Part shown: piece after piece, positions 1 to 10,339 of the stretch
Position numbering within the stretch: the stretch's first letter is position 1
Layout: every line of letters begins with the position of its first letter
DNA from: Pelagomonas calceolata
Taxonomy: Eukaryota; Sar; Pelagophyceae; Pelagomonadales; Pelagomonadaceae
Assembly: GCA_918797485.1 (NCBI GenBank)
Contig: CAKKNE010000001.1
Coordinates: 62,001 to 126,000, forward strand
Length of the DNA stretch: 64,000 bases
Direction of reading: 5' to 3'
Program-made: the position numbers and the translations under genes
The notes under the pieces: model-generated
Databases searched by the model: none
Told to the model about the DNA's origin: nothing
What the model saw: only the letters and a program-made list of their open reading frames with translations

Positions 1-2
1 TG

Positions 3-434
3 GTCGAGACGCTCTTCGGCGACTACGAGTCCCTGGCCGCATTACTGAGAGCGCCTCAACTCAAAGACGTCGTCACGCTCGCCGAGCAGCCGGGCCGGCC
101 GACCTCATGGTGCGCCTCGCTCAGACAGAGACGCCGGAGCGGGCCCAGCCGGCGGTCCGCGAGGCCCTACGTTCGTGGTCAGCTTAGAAAGGTACGAGGC
201 CACCTTCGCGAGGACGTGAGCGTGCAAACTTTGGTGCGCATGACGGACGACGACCTGGCGCCTGCGGAAGCTTACCAAAGGGCCGCGGGTGCAGATCCTG
301 GCCTGGGCGAGCCGCTGACTGATATCAACCCTATGCGTGTGCCGCGGGCTCCAGGCCTCCGGCGAAAAACGACCCCCCCCCATCGAGTCCCCCGCGCGGC
401 GGCGATATGCTGCCGTGGACGGGACACCTATTAA
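3..434 (+). CDS. 3' end of a TFIIS-central-domain-like protein (partial, uncertain)
   Basis: A reading frame open from the window edge ends at a TAA at 432-434. Its middle part (KVRGHLREDVSVQTLVRMTD and the residues after it) resembles the TFIIS central domain, in which a basic helix is followed by a segment ending in an RMT-type motif. That domain, found in elongation factor TFIIS and in PHF3/DIDO proteins, contacts RNA polymerase II. The last 40 residues are low-complexity and may be intron or UTR read-through. No start is visible because the gene begins outside the window. The family call rests on about 30 residues and could be chance. Confidence 0.27.
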   Translation, partial: VETLFGDYESLAALLRAPQLKDVVTLAEQPGRPTSWCASLRQRRRSGPSRRSARPYVRGQLRKVRGHLREDVSVQTLVRMTDDDLAPAEAYQRAAGADPGLGEPLTDINPMRVPRAPGLRRKTTPPHRVPRAAAICCRGRDTY

Positions 435-636
435 TAACCCCTATTATCTCGTGAATCTTTTTTGCCTTCGTCGATGGCGTGCTTGCCCCGATCCATTCCA
501 CGTGGAACCCGATCCGGCGTCGTCGTCTGGCGCCGAGGTATATATGAATAGTTTACTTCGGATGCCTGAGAAACCCGTTTTTCCGCCTTACTTATTGGCC
601 GAGACCCCTCCCTAGGCGCCGCGATAGTTCCCAGGC

Positions 637-662
637 GCTAGTATGTCTTACTTGCCGCTAGC
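637..662 (-). promoter_or_regulatory. GCTAG...CTAGC upstream motif, copy 1
   Basis: This is a minus-orientation copy of the recurring motif: GCTAG, a spacer containing GTCTTAC, then CCGCTAGC. It lies 354 bp upstream of the SNF7 start at 1016. The rest of 435-1015 holds no gene I can support. Confidence 0.5.
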
Positions 663-1015
663 TTTACAGCTTTACCAAGAGACAAAGATTAATTGGGGTT
701 ACGCAGTGCGGGCCCACAGCTAGCCGGCGACGCGTTAACTGTTAGCCGGAACCCTCCTGCGTGACAGCTTTCAGCTCCGCAGACCAGCGCTCGCCTCCGC
801 CCGCCGGAGAGAGCCGCTGCCTTGTCGAAACTTCGGCAGGTCTCAAGCGGACAGAGCGGCCGCGCGCGCCAGCCAGGGCGTGCGCTCAGCTCAGCTCGGG
901 AGACAGACGCCGCGAGCCGCCGCGCGTCTACGAGGGGCGCCGCCGATCGCGGTCAGCCCTCCGGGACGCCACGATAGGCAACGACAGCAGCAAATCGTCG
1001 GGCCAGCCGGCAAAC

Positions 1016-1695
1016 ATGAACCTCTTCGGGCGGCGGCGGTCGAAGCCGCGGGGCGCCCCGGCGTCAGGACCCGGCGCAGACGATCGTGTCGTTGCGGGGC
1101 ACCCTCGACACGTTGGAAAAGCGCCAGGCCCACCTCGACAAGCAAATCGCCAAGCAGGTCGCGGAGGCCAAGGCGAAGATGGCCAAAAAGGACAAGCGCG
1201 GCGCTTTATTTTGCCTTAAAAAGAAGAAGATGTACGAAGCGGAAATCGAGAAACTGAACGGCGCGCGCCTGACCCTCGAGTCGCAGATCATCGCGCTCGA
1301 GGGCACGGTGACGAATGCGGACACCGTCGCGGCGATGAAATCGGGAGCGACCGCCATGAAGCACGCAGCTGGCTGATGTCGACGCCGACGCCGTGGGTGA
1401 TTTGATGGACGACATCCAGGAGGAGATGGCCACCGCCGACGAGATCTCGGCGGCGATCAGCGCTCCTGGCGGCGATTTGTTGGGAGATGACGAGCTGCTC
1501 GACGAGCTCAACGAGCTCGAGGAGCACGAGCTCGAAAGTCAATTATTGGACGCGCCGCCGATCCCCGTGGCGCCCCTGCCCGATGCACCGCTCTCAATGC
1601 CTGCGGTTCCGACGCAGCCGCCGGCCGCACCCGCGAAACAGGAAGATGCGGATCTCGCCGCGCTGCGGGAGCTCGAGGCGGCGATGGCGATGTAG
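1016..1695 (+). CDS. SNF7: SNF7/CHMP4 (Vps32) ESCRT-III subunit, with two frame breaks
   Basis: This is the core filament-forming subunit of ESCRT-III, which drives membrane scission in multivesicular-body formation and cytokinesis on endosomal or plasma membranes. The sequence begins MNLFGRRR and continues with the basic helical hairpin (LEKRQAHLDKQIAKQV, then KKDKRGALFCLKKKKMYE). An acidic part follows (MGDLMDDIQEEM, then DELLDELNELEEHELE), ending in a proline-rich tail. Order and length (about 225 aa) match CHMP4. The frame changes once near 1050 and once near 1372, each a +1 shift inside conserved sequence. This suggests base-calling errors or a recent pseudogene rather than introns. The upstream motif at 637-662 may be its promoter element. 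Confidence 0.85.
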
Positions 1696-1798
1696 TCCTC
1701 GGAGTAACGATTGACCTTTGTAGCTCGTGTCTTTTCGCGCGCAGCCGTGTTTGCTCTTACTACCCCTAGTCTAACCCTTAAGATGGATAAGATGGATG

Positions 1799-2785
1799 TT
1801 ACATCGGCCTGCAAGAGTCTACCGCGCTGGTGCCGGGAGGGGGGAAGCGGGCAGCAGAAGGAAACCTAAAACCCCCCGCATGCAGCAGTTTCTCCCTGAA
1901 GTACTGCGTAAAGCGCAGATTAGTCGTCGTTCGAGGCTCTCGACGTAGAATATCCATCAGCATAGGTCCTTGAACACCGGGCGGGTTGTGAACGACCAAA
2001 GCTCGATTCCAACCTCTGTGCGCCTTGAGAACGTCGCACCCGTTTTCGATGAGGAACGTCGCCAGCTGATAATGAGCTTTGGTTAGCCGCCCCGCGGTGA
2101 GGCACCAGCAGAGAGGGGTCGTGCCGATATCGCACTTAGGGTCGATGTCGCGGCCCGCCGCCAGAAGTAGCCGGGCGAATTTCATCGCTTCGCCAGGGGC
2201 GTACACCGCCAAAAAGTGTAGCGGATGTTTTCCACTGGGTCCGATCGAGGCGTCGAGGTCCGCTCCATAGGCAACCAACGGAGAAACAAGTTCAAATCCC
2301 ACAAAGAACTTTTCAGCAAAGAACCCGTCATTCCTCGCCGCGAGCGAGGTGACCAGCCCAAGCGTCCGCCCCGCCGCCCTACGAGACGCCAGGTTAGCGT
2401 GGGCGCTCGATCGTTGTCCGCAGGATATGCTCCGCCTCGCGCACCGTGAGGCCGACGCCGCCGTAGCGTGACCTTTCGGCCACGTCCGTGCCCTTGCGCA
2501 GCGCCGTCCGCGCCTCCAGGTCCTTCCCGGCCGCGACGGCGAGCGGGGACCCACGGCGTGCGAGGCAATCTTTGAGAGCACGTCGGCCGGCAGGTGCAGC
2601 AAACTTAGTCTCGTGCGCGCCGCTTTGCGCGTGAGACCGAGGGCCGCGGCCTTCATGCACCGGAACGTGTAATCGTCGATGGCGCCGTCGTCGTGCAAGC
2701 GCTTCAATTTCCGCAGCGCCTCCTCGTCGATGGGATAGGGGCCCACCAGCGGGGCGGCGCGGGCGGCCGTTTGCGATTCATTCAT
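1799..2785 (-). CDS. Ankyrin-repeat protein with N-terminal F-box-like helix
   Basis: The start is ATG at 2785. The N-terminus has a charged helix followed by LSLLHLPADVLSKIASHAV, which resembles the short F-box-like segment of pelagophyte ankyrin proteins. The C-terminal half has degenerate ankyrin repeats (GPSGKHPLHFLAVYAPGE, CDIGTTPLCWCLTAGRLT, ATFLIENGCDVLKAH). Between about 2400 and 2560 the good coding sequence moves to another frame (LARRGSPLAVAAGKDLEART and onward) and then returns, so two compensating single-base breaks are likely. The expected role is protein-protein interaction, possibly as an SCF adaptor; the substrate is unknown. It is convergent with SNF7, about 100 bp away. Confidence 0.6.
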   Translation of the reverse strand: MNESQTAARAAPLVGPYPIDEEALRKLKRLHDDGAIDDYTFRCMKAAALGLTRKAARTRLSLLHLPADVLSKIASHAVGPRSPSRPGRTWRRGRRCARARTWPKGHATAASASRCARRSISCGQRSSAHANLASRRAAGRTLGLVTSLAARNDGFFAEKFFVGFELVSPLVAYGADLDASIGPSGKHPLHFLAVYAPGEAMKFARLLLAAGRDIDPKCDIGTTPLCWCLTAGRLTKAHYQLATFLIENGCDVLKAHRGWNRALVVHNPPGVQGPMLMDILRREPRTTTNLRFTQYFREKLLHAGGFRFPSAARFPPPGTSAVDSCRPM

Positions 2786-3199
2786 AGTCGCGTGTTGCGC
2801 GTTAGTTCGAGTTGCAATGTGACTGTCAGAGATGCACAGTCAGCTCTAGCAAATCGCTCTCGTATCCTTACAGTTAAGCAAGTGAGCGTAGTTGCCGCGA
2901 AATATAACCCTGACTACTGCTTTTGCTCGAAGTCTAGGAGATGAAGCGATACAGAGATGACGATGCAGCTAAAATTTTATCTGAACTCGCCTGGGCGACC
3001 CGTCCTACGACCTGATTCGACGCGCTCGGGCTGATCACGGAGGGTACGTACGGCACTATCGTCATGTTTTCGCGCCGCCGAGTTGCCTGGGGAATATCGC
3101 GCCGGCGCTCGACGCGAGCATGGATATCACAAAACGCCAACAGAAGCCACCGCCGCGACGTCCTGCGGGTCCTCGACGCCCGTCGCCGCGCCTACATCC

Positions 3200-5063
3200 G
3201 CACCGCCCGCCGATCACGGCCCGCGCCACGCGCGCCCGTCGACGACCGCGGCACGATGCCCCAGCGTAGCCCGCGCCCTCGCCGCACGGGTATAAGTTTT
3301 TGAGGGACACAGACTCGCATTCAGCATTGCGCACGACCCGTAACGGCGCCGACGTCCGCGTCTCGACGCCGTGGAGGATCGCGTCGTCGCCGACAAATCC
3401 GGGCATGGACCTTTCGAACGCGCCCGTCGCCGCGGCCCGCAGCGCGTCCGCCAAGGGATCTGGGAGTAAGCCGTCGTGCAATGACGCCTCGCGCACGCCC
3501 AATCTATAGGACGACGCCGGCGGCGGTCTCTGACGCGGCGCTTTCTTGTCGACGAAATCGGTCAGGCGCTGGACGGGGCAGACGTAGTCGCCGCCACCCA
3601 AGAGAGCCGCCTTCCTCTCCAACGACCGCTGGAAGGCGAGGACGCGCCGCGCACCCTTCGTTTGATCCAAGCACGGGTCGTCCGTCGCAACACTCACGAC
3701 CAGCGCCGCGTTCGCGAACAGCGAGTGCCGCCGCGAGTAGGACATGCCGTTGACGACCATCTCCGACGGTTTTGTTAGAGCTGGAACAACTTGCCCCCCA
3801 GGACACATGCAGAAACTATATATGGAGTGGTCGCCGACGTCCGCCGCGAGTCTATATGCCGCGACCGGTAACAGAGCCTCCGAGTCCCTCGACAAAGCTT
3901 CGTCGGTCGGGTGCCTTAACAGATTGGCCTTGTCGGTTCTAGAATTGCCCGTGACGACGCGGCAGGCGAGGTCGCCGTAGGCCAGACCATTCACCAACGA
4001 CTGCGGGTGCTCCACCCTAAAGCCGACCGCGACGGGCTTCGCCTCGAGTTTGGCGCCCGCGGCCTCGAGCGCGTCGTAGACGTCGTCGGCGCTGTGGCCC
4101 GCGGCGCAGACGACGGCGTCCGCATGTATCGTGGCCTCTCCGGCCGCCCAGCACGCGGGACGCCAGCGCGCTTTCGTTATTTTCCGTCTCGAGGCCCAGC
4201 AACCGCGTGCCGAAGCGCAGGTCCACGCCGAGTTCCGTCAATTGCCCGCGCAGCGACTTGAGGATGCCGATGAGGCCGTCCGTGCCGAGGTGCGGCGCGC
4301 CCTGCGTCAATATTTCCGAAGGCGCGCCGTGGCGCACGAAGGTCCGCAGGACCGCGCGGACGTCGCCCGAGTTGCGGCCGATGCGCGTCGTGAGCTTGCC
4401 GTCGGACCACGTGCCTGCGTCGCGTTCCCCCGGTCGACGGTCCCCACCACCACGCTTTCCTTAAGACGCCGCCGTCGCGCCCGCGCCGCCCTCGCCAAAG
4501 CAAAAGTTCGACTGCGCCTGGAGCTGGCGCCCCGCCATGAGCCGGCCGATGTCGCGGCCGCGGCGCTCGACGGGCTCGCCCGCGCTCGATCAGTGTCACG
4601 GCGCAGCCGTCGGAGGCGAGCTGCAGCGCCGCGAAGAGGCCCGCGGGGCCCGAGCCGACGACGACGACAGTGCGCTTCTTCTTCGTGTCCGTGACGCGCG
4701 CGGGCGCTACGGTCAAACCCTCGAGCCGCTCGCAGCGCCCGGCTGCTCAGCGAAGCGCCGGCGCACTCGACGTCCACGACGTAGGTCCAGCGCGGTTCGG
4801 GCAGCTTCTTCCGCACGTCGAGCGACTTGCGGACCACTCTTATTACTCGCCGGAGCCTCCCTTTTTGTCACGCGCTTCTTGCAGGCCTTCTTCAGCGCCG
4901 GCGAGAGCTGCGACGACGGCGCCGCGGCGCCGGGGTCCGCGCCCTGCGGCACGACGACGTCATATAAGCGGTAGGTGCCGTGGAGCTTTGTTGGTTGCTT
5001 CGTGCGCGGTGGCGCGATGAGTGCGGAGGCTGCTGTTATGAGTGCTAGCAGGCGTGGCGCCAT
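3200..5063 (-). CDS. FAD-dependent dehydrogenase of the COG2509 type, several frame breaks
   Basis: The ATG at 5063 opens a hydrophobic leader (MAPRLLALITAASALIAPP), probably an organelle-targeting sequence. The dinucleotide-binding Rossmann motif is clear (TVVVVGSGPAGLFAALQLAS, then a glutamate-ended strand ending TLIERG). Further conserved blocks are SNFCFGEGGAGTWSDGKLTT-like (shifted frame), HLGTDGLIGILKSLR, the segment ending FCMCPGGQVV, and the C-terminal LYPCGEGAGYAG. These are features of uncharacterised NAD(FAD)-utilising dehydrogenases; the substrate is unknown. The coding sequence passes through four or more frames, and the last 40 residues after GEGAGYAG are scrambled. It is therefore either a decayed gene or a poorly assembled one. 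The 3' limit is approximate. Confidence 0.75.
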
Positions 5064-5185
5064 CTCTTCGTAGCAGTGGTGCTCGGGTTAGCACTGCTAG
5101 CGCACACTCGCTCGAGGCGCAGCACTGCTGCACGATGGCTATCGTTCTGAACAGCAAACTTCACACAGCCGCGCTCCTGAAACTA

Positions 5186-5209
5186 GCTAGCTGCATGTAA
5201 GACACTAGC
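5186..5209 (+). promoter_or_regulatory. GCTAG...CTAGC upstream motif, copy 2
   Basis: This plus-orientation copy (GCTAGC, TGCAT, GTAAGACACTAGC) lies 123 bp upstream of the FAD dehydrogenase start at 5063. It also precedes the TPR-SUMO gene on the other strand. Confidence 0.6.
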
Positions 5210-5373
5210 ATTAGCAACAACTGGACCCTAGACGCCTCGCCGCCAAGCCAAAAATGATCCTCACAAAAGTGCGCCGCCCCACTGGCCCACGACCACAAGG
5301 CGAGGTGTATTGGATGTAACACCCGCCACAAGGGGCAGCACGCGATGCACGAGCCGGTGGGCGGAGGTGGACT

Positions 5374-5811
5374 TACGCGAAGGCGCTCTACAAGGACGGC
5401 GCCTCCACGCTCGACGATCTGCGCAAGGCCGTGACGACGCTCGAGGATGTGGTGCCGACCGCGCGGCGCGTGCTCGGAGGCGCACATCCTGTGACAGGTG
5501 CGATTGAGGCCGATCTGCAACACGCGCGAGCCGCGCTCCGCGCCCGCGAACAACCTTTGTTGCCGCTGGTCATCTCCGTCGCGGGCCCGCAGGGCGACGA
5601 AGTATACTTCAAGGTGAAGCCGACGACGCTGCTGCAAAAGATCTTCGACGCGTACGCCAATCGCAAGGGCGTCGCCGGCGATTCGCTGCGCTTCCTTTTC
5701 AAAGGCTCGCGCGTCGACGGCGAGCAGACGTGCGCGGACATTGGCCTGGAGGACGACGATCAGCTGAAGGCCGAGAATGCGCAGGACGCCGTCGCCGCGC
5801 GCGATGAGTAA
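5374..5811 (+). CDS. Kinesin-light-chain-type TPR end fused to a SUMO-like domain
   Basis: The frame opens inside a TPR-like block (YAKALYKDGASTLDDLRKAV, then EDVVPTARRVLGGAHPVTGA), the kinesin-light-chain repeat type common in pelagophyte genomes. It is followed after residue 60 by a Rad60/SUMO fold (GDEVYFKVKPTTLLQKIFDA, SLRFLFKGSRVDGEQTCADI, LEDDDQLKAENAQ). The protein ends AVAARDE with no Gly-Gly, so the SUMO-like part cannot be a conjugated modifier and more likely acts as a fixed interaction domain. No ATG fits upstream in frame, so the first exon is missing or broken. An ATG-like alternative lies at 5431. The upstream region 5064-5373 holds the motif at 5186 and no other gene. Confidence 0.6.
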   Translation, partial: YAKALYKDGASTLDDLRKAVTTLEDVVPTARRVLGGAHPVTGAIEADLQHARAALRAREQPLLPLVISVAGPQGDEVYFKVKPTTLLQKIFDAYANRKGVAGDSLRFLFKGSRVDGEQTCADIGLEDDDQLKAENAQDAVAARDE

Positions 5812-5826
5812 GACCGTACAAAAATA

Positions 5827-7952
5827 TTACACATCATCCATACACTCATCGACCCCGACCGCGCCGCCGCGCCCCGCCACCAGGAGCCTTCCACCGGAAA
5901 ACGCGACCGCCGCCGCGGCATCAAGATCCAAACAGCGCACGGGCGCCGCGGCGCGCAGGACGGCGTAAATCGGCGCGCGCCGCGTCGAAGACGAAGACGC
6001 GGCCGTCGACGGCCGCAGCCGCCAGGATGGGGCGCGGGCCGGGCCGCCAGGCCGCGTGCGCCCAGCGCGGCCGCCGCGGCGCGACGCCAAGCACCGGCGC
6101 CTCGCCGCGGTCGAGGCCCGGCGCGACGCACGCGAGCGCGCGCCCGCCCGCCGCGAGCAACCAGCCGCCTCCCGAAAATGCGACGACGCGCACCGGCGCC
6201 TGGAAGCCCGCCCAGGTCGTGACGTCGCCGCCTCCATATATTCGGACGGCCCCGTCGAGACAGCCCGCCGCGTAGCGACCTTTGCGAAGCGCGAGCGCGC
6301 ACACCGCGGCCGGAGACGCGAGCTTCGCGGTCGTGGCGTCGACGACGAGCAGCGCGTCGCTGCCGGCGGCCGCGCCGACGACGGCGACGCCGTCGGCCGC
6401 GGCGAGGGCCGTCGCGGGCCGGTCCAGCGCCAGCCGTTTGACGACGGCGCCCGTCCCCGCCGCGAACAGCACGACGCATCGCGGCGTCGTCGCGGCGACG
6501 ACGTCGGACTTCGCGAAGGCGACGCCGCGGACGGCCCGGTCCAACGACCCGTCTCCCAGTTCAACCGTCGCCGCGAGCGCGCCGTCGGCCGCTGCCAAGA
6601 CCTCGACGCGGCCGTCGTCGAAGCCGACCGCCACGTACTCGTCGCTCGCGGCCACAGCCGTCGCCGCGGCTTTGCAGCAGCGCGTCCAGCGGTCGGCGCC
6701 CGTTGTTGGGTCGACGGCGGCGATCGACGCGTCGTCGACGAGGACCGCGACGCGCGCCGTTGCGGCCACGAGCGTCGCGCCTCGCCCGCGGGACCACGCG
6801 ACCGCGGCCGGCGGCACAGATACGCGCCGCAGGAGCGTCGCGGGCAGGCGCAGCTCGTCCGTCTCGCGCTTTACGAGGGGCAACGCGCGCGCGCAGTGGC
6901 GGTCGCCCGCGCCACCGAGGTCCACGCAGGGCGGCGCGCCCGCGCCCGCGACGGCCGTCCAGTCGCCCTCGCGCCAGGACCGCTCGCGGAGCACGCGGTC
7001 GCCGAAGCCGGCGAACCGCGCGTCGATGACGCGCGCGCGGACGCCGTTGACGCGGATGAAGAAGCGCGAGTAGGCAACCCAGAACCGCTCGTGCGCGCGC
7101 ACGCGGACGCGGAAGAAGCCGAACGAGTGCGGGTCGAGGTCGCCGCGCCACAAATCCCGGACCTCGAAGCGCGGCGCGCGGCCGTCGGCGGCGATGAGGG
7201 CCTCGAGGTCGAGGGTCTCTTTTGTTGGTTTCCATTGCGGCGGCGGCGGCGCGCAAAGGCCGTCGTCGGTCGTCGTCGTCCTGATCCGCGGCGGGCCGAG
7301 GAGCGGCGGCCTCCGTAGACGCAGCGGCACGTCGGCCGCCGGACTCGCGGCGCGTCGTCGCCGAAGCCGCAGTCGGGCAGCCAGCCCTGGGCACGCGGAA
7401 GATCGAGTCGCCGGGCGGCTGTGCGGCGCGCGTCGATGGCGGCGACGGCCGTGGCGCCGCAGTACCTGTGCGTTTGTACGTTACCGTCTACCGGCACGCC
7501 ATCGCCGCGCCATCTATGCAAAGTCTGATTGCTACGCGGACGCCGAACGGGCGTCGTGAACGCCCAGTCCCAGGTGCTCGGCGCCGCGGACCTGCGCGAC
7601 CGCGTTTTACGCCGTCGAGCGGAAGGACGCCGCCAAGGACCGGTGCGGGATCGGCCGCGTCGAGGAGCGCCCAGCTCGGGCGCCGCGTGTCGAACGCGAG
7701 GCGCACGCCCGACGCGTCGTGGCGCAGCGCGAGCAGGTTCCGCCCGTAGAGCGCCTCCGGCAGCTCCTGGTTTGTCGCGCGGCCGAGGCCGAGCTCGCGC
7801 TTCCAGGCCACCTGGCTGTCGGCGGCGAGGCTCCGCTTCGCGACGCTCAGGATGGGGGCGCGTTTTGTTTTTATCGTCCAGTTCCCGGTCGTGTGGGTTT
7901 TTGTTATGGCTTTGCCGGCGGCTAGGGTTGCGGCTTGTTCGTCGGGGTACAT
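5827..7952 (-). CDS. TIP41-like protein fused to a C-terminal beta-propeller
   Basis: TIP41/TIPRL proteins bind PP2A-type phosphatase catalytic subunits and act in TOR signalling. From ATG 7952 the first exon has WTIKTKRAPILSVAKRSLAA and LPEALYGRNLLALRH, aligning with the TIPRL start. A middle piece holds WDWAFTTP, and the core HERFWVAYSRFFIRVNGVRA with DRVLRERSWREGDW matches the conserved TIP41 block. Without any stop, the same open frame (7330 to 5921) continues into about 300 residues of WD-like blades (DEYVAVGFDDGRVEVLAA, LRKGRYAAGCLDGAVRIYGG, AAVDGRVFVFDAARA). One frame break near 5975 leads to the true end (GGAVGVDECMDDV). An intron lies around 7466-7548 and contains the GCGATGGCGT core. 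Exon phase near 7540-7620 is unresolved. Confidence 0.72.
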
Positions 7953-8952
7953 TCTTTTTTTTTTGTTTGGGAGAGCTTGTGCCGCCCACGATTGCGGTGT
8001 GCTGCCGCGTAGACCGGCGTTCGTGCGGCGTTGCTGGTACAGCGTCGGTAGGCCGCAGAGGCGCAGTACACGCCGGCGTATGCCAATACAGCGGATGACG
8101 CGCTTTGTTTGTTTTGGCAGCTGTGCTCTCTCAGTGGTATTTTTTTGCACGGCCGTAGCGCTGGCTTTTTTGGACTTTGAGCTTTGGTTGGTGTTCGGTG
8201 GAGTCCGTGGGCGATTCCTGTGGCAGCGTGGCCACGGCTTGGCCGGTTCAGAGCCTCTAGCTTGGCCCTCTAGCTTTTGGCCCTTTAGCTTTGGCCCACT
8301 TGTTGTTTGGCGCGCGGACGAATTTCCGTCGCACTATACAATTTCATTATTTCCTCCACCCGGAATCGCCTCTGGCGATTCCGGGGCGCCGCGTTCGACG
8401 GCCGCTCGCCTTTGCCCGTGCCCCCTAGACGTGGCCCCCCTTTGTTGTTTGGCTCGCGGCGCGACCGTCGCACTATACGGGTCAGTTTTTCACCCGGAAT
8501 CGCCTCTGGCGATTCCGGCGCCTGCGTTCGACGGCCGCTTCGCCCGGCCGTCGACGCGGGCGCGACCCCACCCCCGACCATGCGCGAATTTTGGGGGGCT
8601 TTAGCCCCCCCCATCTTCACCGCATGAGAGTGCCCTTGTGACTTGTAGGTCAAGCCCGACGGACCGGTGCCCGCGCCGACCTTTGCCTCGGGCGCGTGCC
8701 TTTTGTGAGGCCTTGTGTTGGCCTTTCGGTCCCGATCACAGCCGCGCCGCGAGGCCCAGGCCGCGGTCGTCTGCTCGCACGCTTGCAGACAACCGCGCAA
8801 GCAGCGTCGTCTCAAATGTTCCGCGCGCGGCGCGTGCAATCTCTCGAGAGCGTGGTAGTATTTCTACCCCACCGGCACGCCGTCGTCCCGCTTACGCCAT
8901 CGACGCGACACGCCATCGACGCGACCCATTTTGAAGAAGCGCCGCTTTCGCG

Positions 8953-9220
8953 CGTCGAACGCGAGGCGCACGCCCGACGCTTCGTGGCGCAGCGCGAGGA
9001 GGTTCCGCCCGTAGAGCGCCTCCGGCAGCTCCTGGTTCGTCGCGCGGCCGAGGCCGAGCTCGCGCTTCCAGGCCACCTGGCTGTCGGCCGCGAGGCTCCG
9101 CTTCGCGACGCTCAGGATGGGGGCGCGTTTTGTTTTTATCGTCCAGCCGTCTTTCGTTGTGTGCTTTTTTGTTATTGCTTTGCCGGCTGCTAGTGTGGCG
9201 GCTTGTTCGTCGGGGTACAT
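8953..9220 (-). pseudogene. TIP41 first-exon copy 2, detached
   Basis: From ATG 9220 the sequence repeats the TIP41 exon 1 (WTIKTKRAPILSVAKRSLAA, LPEALYGRNLLALRH, GVRLAFDAR) with very few changes and an open frame. It then runs into intron-like sequence containing two GCGTCGATGGCGT cores, with no second exon behind it. It keeps an upstream GCTAG...CTAGC motif at 9388-9411, so it may still be transcribed as a truncated product. Confidence 0.75.
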
Positions 9221-9387
9221 TTTTGCTTTTGTGAGAGCTGCTCTCTTAGTGGTTTTTTGTGCACGGCCGCCGTAGCGCTGGAATTTTCTTTGCTTTGAGG
9301 CTTGGGTTGGTTGAATGCGAGCCGTGGACGAGCGCTGTGTCTGCGAGGGCACGGCTTTGGGCTGTCCTGGGCTCGAGTGCGCCGTGG

Positions 9388-9411
9388 GCTAGCGGGCTGT
9401 AAGACACTAGC
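9388..9411 (+). promoter_or_regulatory. GCTAG...CTAGC upstream motif, copy 3
   Basis: GCTAGCGGGCT followed by GTAAGACACTAGC, 168 bp upstream of the ATG of the second TIP41 exon copy. The equivalent place in copy 1 (about 8240-8290) has several decayed CTAGC/TTAGC remnants. Confidence 0.6.
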
Positions 9412-10064
9412 AAGCAAGCGCCGTGCCTCGAGGCCCGTGTGTTTGTGATTGGCTCGCAGTAGAAATATTTTTATTATTTCCTTCACCCGGAATCGCCTCT
9501 GGCGATTCCGGGGCGCCGCGTTCGACGGCCGCTCGCCTTTGCCCGTGGCCCCCTGGACTTGCCCCCCCTTTGTTGTTTGGCTCGCGGCGCGACCGTCGCA
9601 CTATACAGGTCGTTTTTTCACCCGGAATCGCCTCTGGCGATTCCGGGCGCTGCTCGACGGCCGCTCGCCGGCCGTCGAACGCGGCGCGACCCACCCGACC
9701 ATGCGCGAATTTTGGGGGCTTTAGCCCCCATCTTCCCGCATGAGAGTGCCCTTGTGCATTTGTAGGTCAAGCCCGACGGACCGGTGCCCGCGCCGACCTT
9801 TGCCTCGGCGCGTGCCTTTTTGAGGCCTTGTGTTGGCCTTTCGGTCCCGATCACAGCCGCGCCGCGAGGCCCAGGCCGCGGTCGTCTGCTCGCACGCTTG
9901 CAGACAACCGCGCAAGCAGCGTCGTCTCAAATGTTCCGCGCGCGGCGCGTGCAATCTCTCGAGAGCGTGGTAGTACTTCTACCCCACCGGCACGCCGTCG
10001 CCCCGCTTACGCCATCGACGCGACACGCCATCGACGCGACCCATTTTGAAGAAGCGTCGCTTCT

Positions 10065-10329
10065 CGCGCGTCGAACGCGAGGCGCACGCCCGGCGTCGTG
10101 GCGCAGCGCGAGGAGGTTCCGCCCGTAGAGCGCGCCGGCAGCTCCTGGTTCGTCGCGCGGCCGAGCCCGAGCTCGCGCTTCCAGGCCACCTGGCTGTCGG
10201 CGGCGAGGCTCCGCTTCGCGACGCTCAGGATGGGGGCGCGGGTGGTGCGGATGGTCCAGCCGTTGTTCGCGTGTGTTGTTGTTATTGCTCGGCCTTTGGC
10301 TAGTGCTTTGTGGGCTCGTCGGGGTACAT
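10065..10329 (-). pseudogene. TIP41 first-exon copy 3, decayed
   Basis: The third copy begins with the same MYPDE start at 10329, but its frame fails within about ten codons. The WKRELGLGRATNQELP block is still readable around 10120-10190. It marks the distal end of the tandem duplication. Confidence 0.65.
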
Positions 10330-10339
10330 TTGGCAGCTT

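Larger units (their letters stand above)
8360..9646. repeat. Four perfect 11-bp-stem hairpins
   Basis: The 25-bp palindrome CCGGAATCGCC-TCT-GGCGATTCCGG occurs at 8360-8384, 8494-8518, 9487-9511 and 9622-9646. It has two copies per tandem unit, each followed by sequence close to GCGTTCGACGGCCGCT. A half copy with the same flank lies far away at about 34577-34605 (CCGGAATCGCCAGAGG), so the hairpin belongs to a dispersed element. Its function is unknown. A stem-loop of this size could be a transposon end or an RNA structure. Confidence 0.85.

Noticed and set aside
3504-3806. Open frames antisense and out of frame within the FAD dehydrogenase
   Set aside because: Only the minus-strand frames hold family motifs.
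6056-7318. 420-codon open frame on the plus strand opposite TIP41
   Set aside because: It is arginine-rich antisense read-through of a conserved gene, caused by high GC.
7852-8604. 250-codon open frame on the plus strand antisense to the TIP41 copies
   Set aside because: It is antisense to clear coding sequence, with a composition-driven open frame and no recognisable domain.
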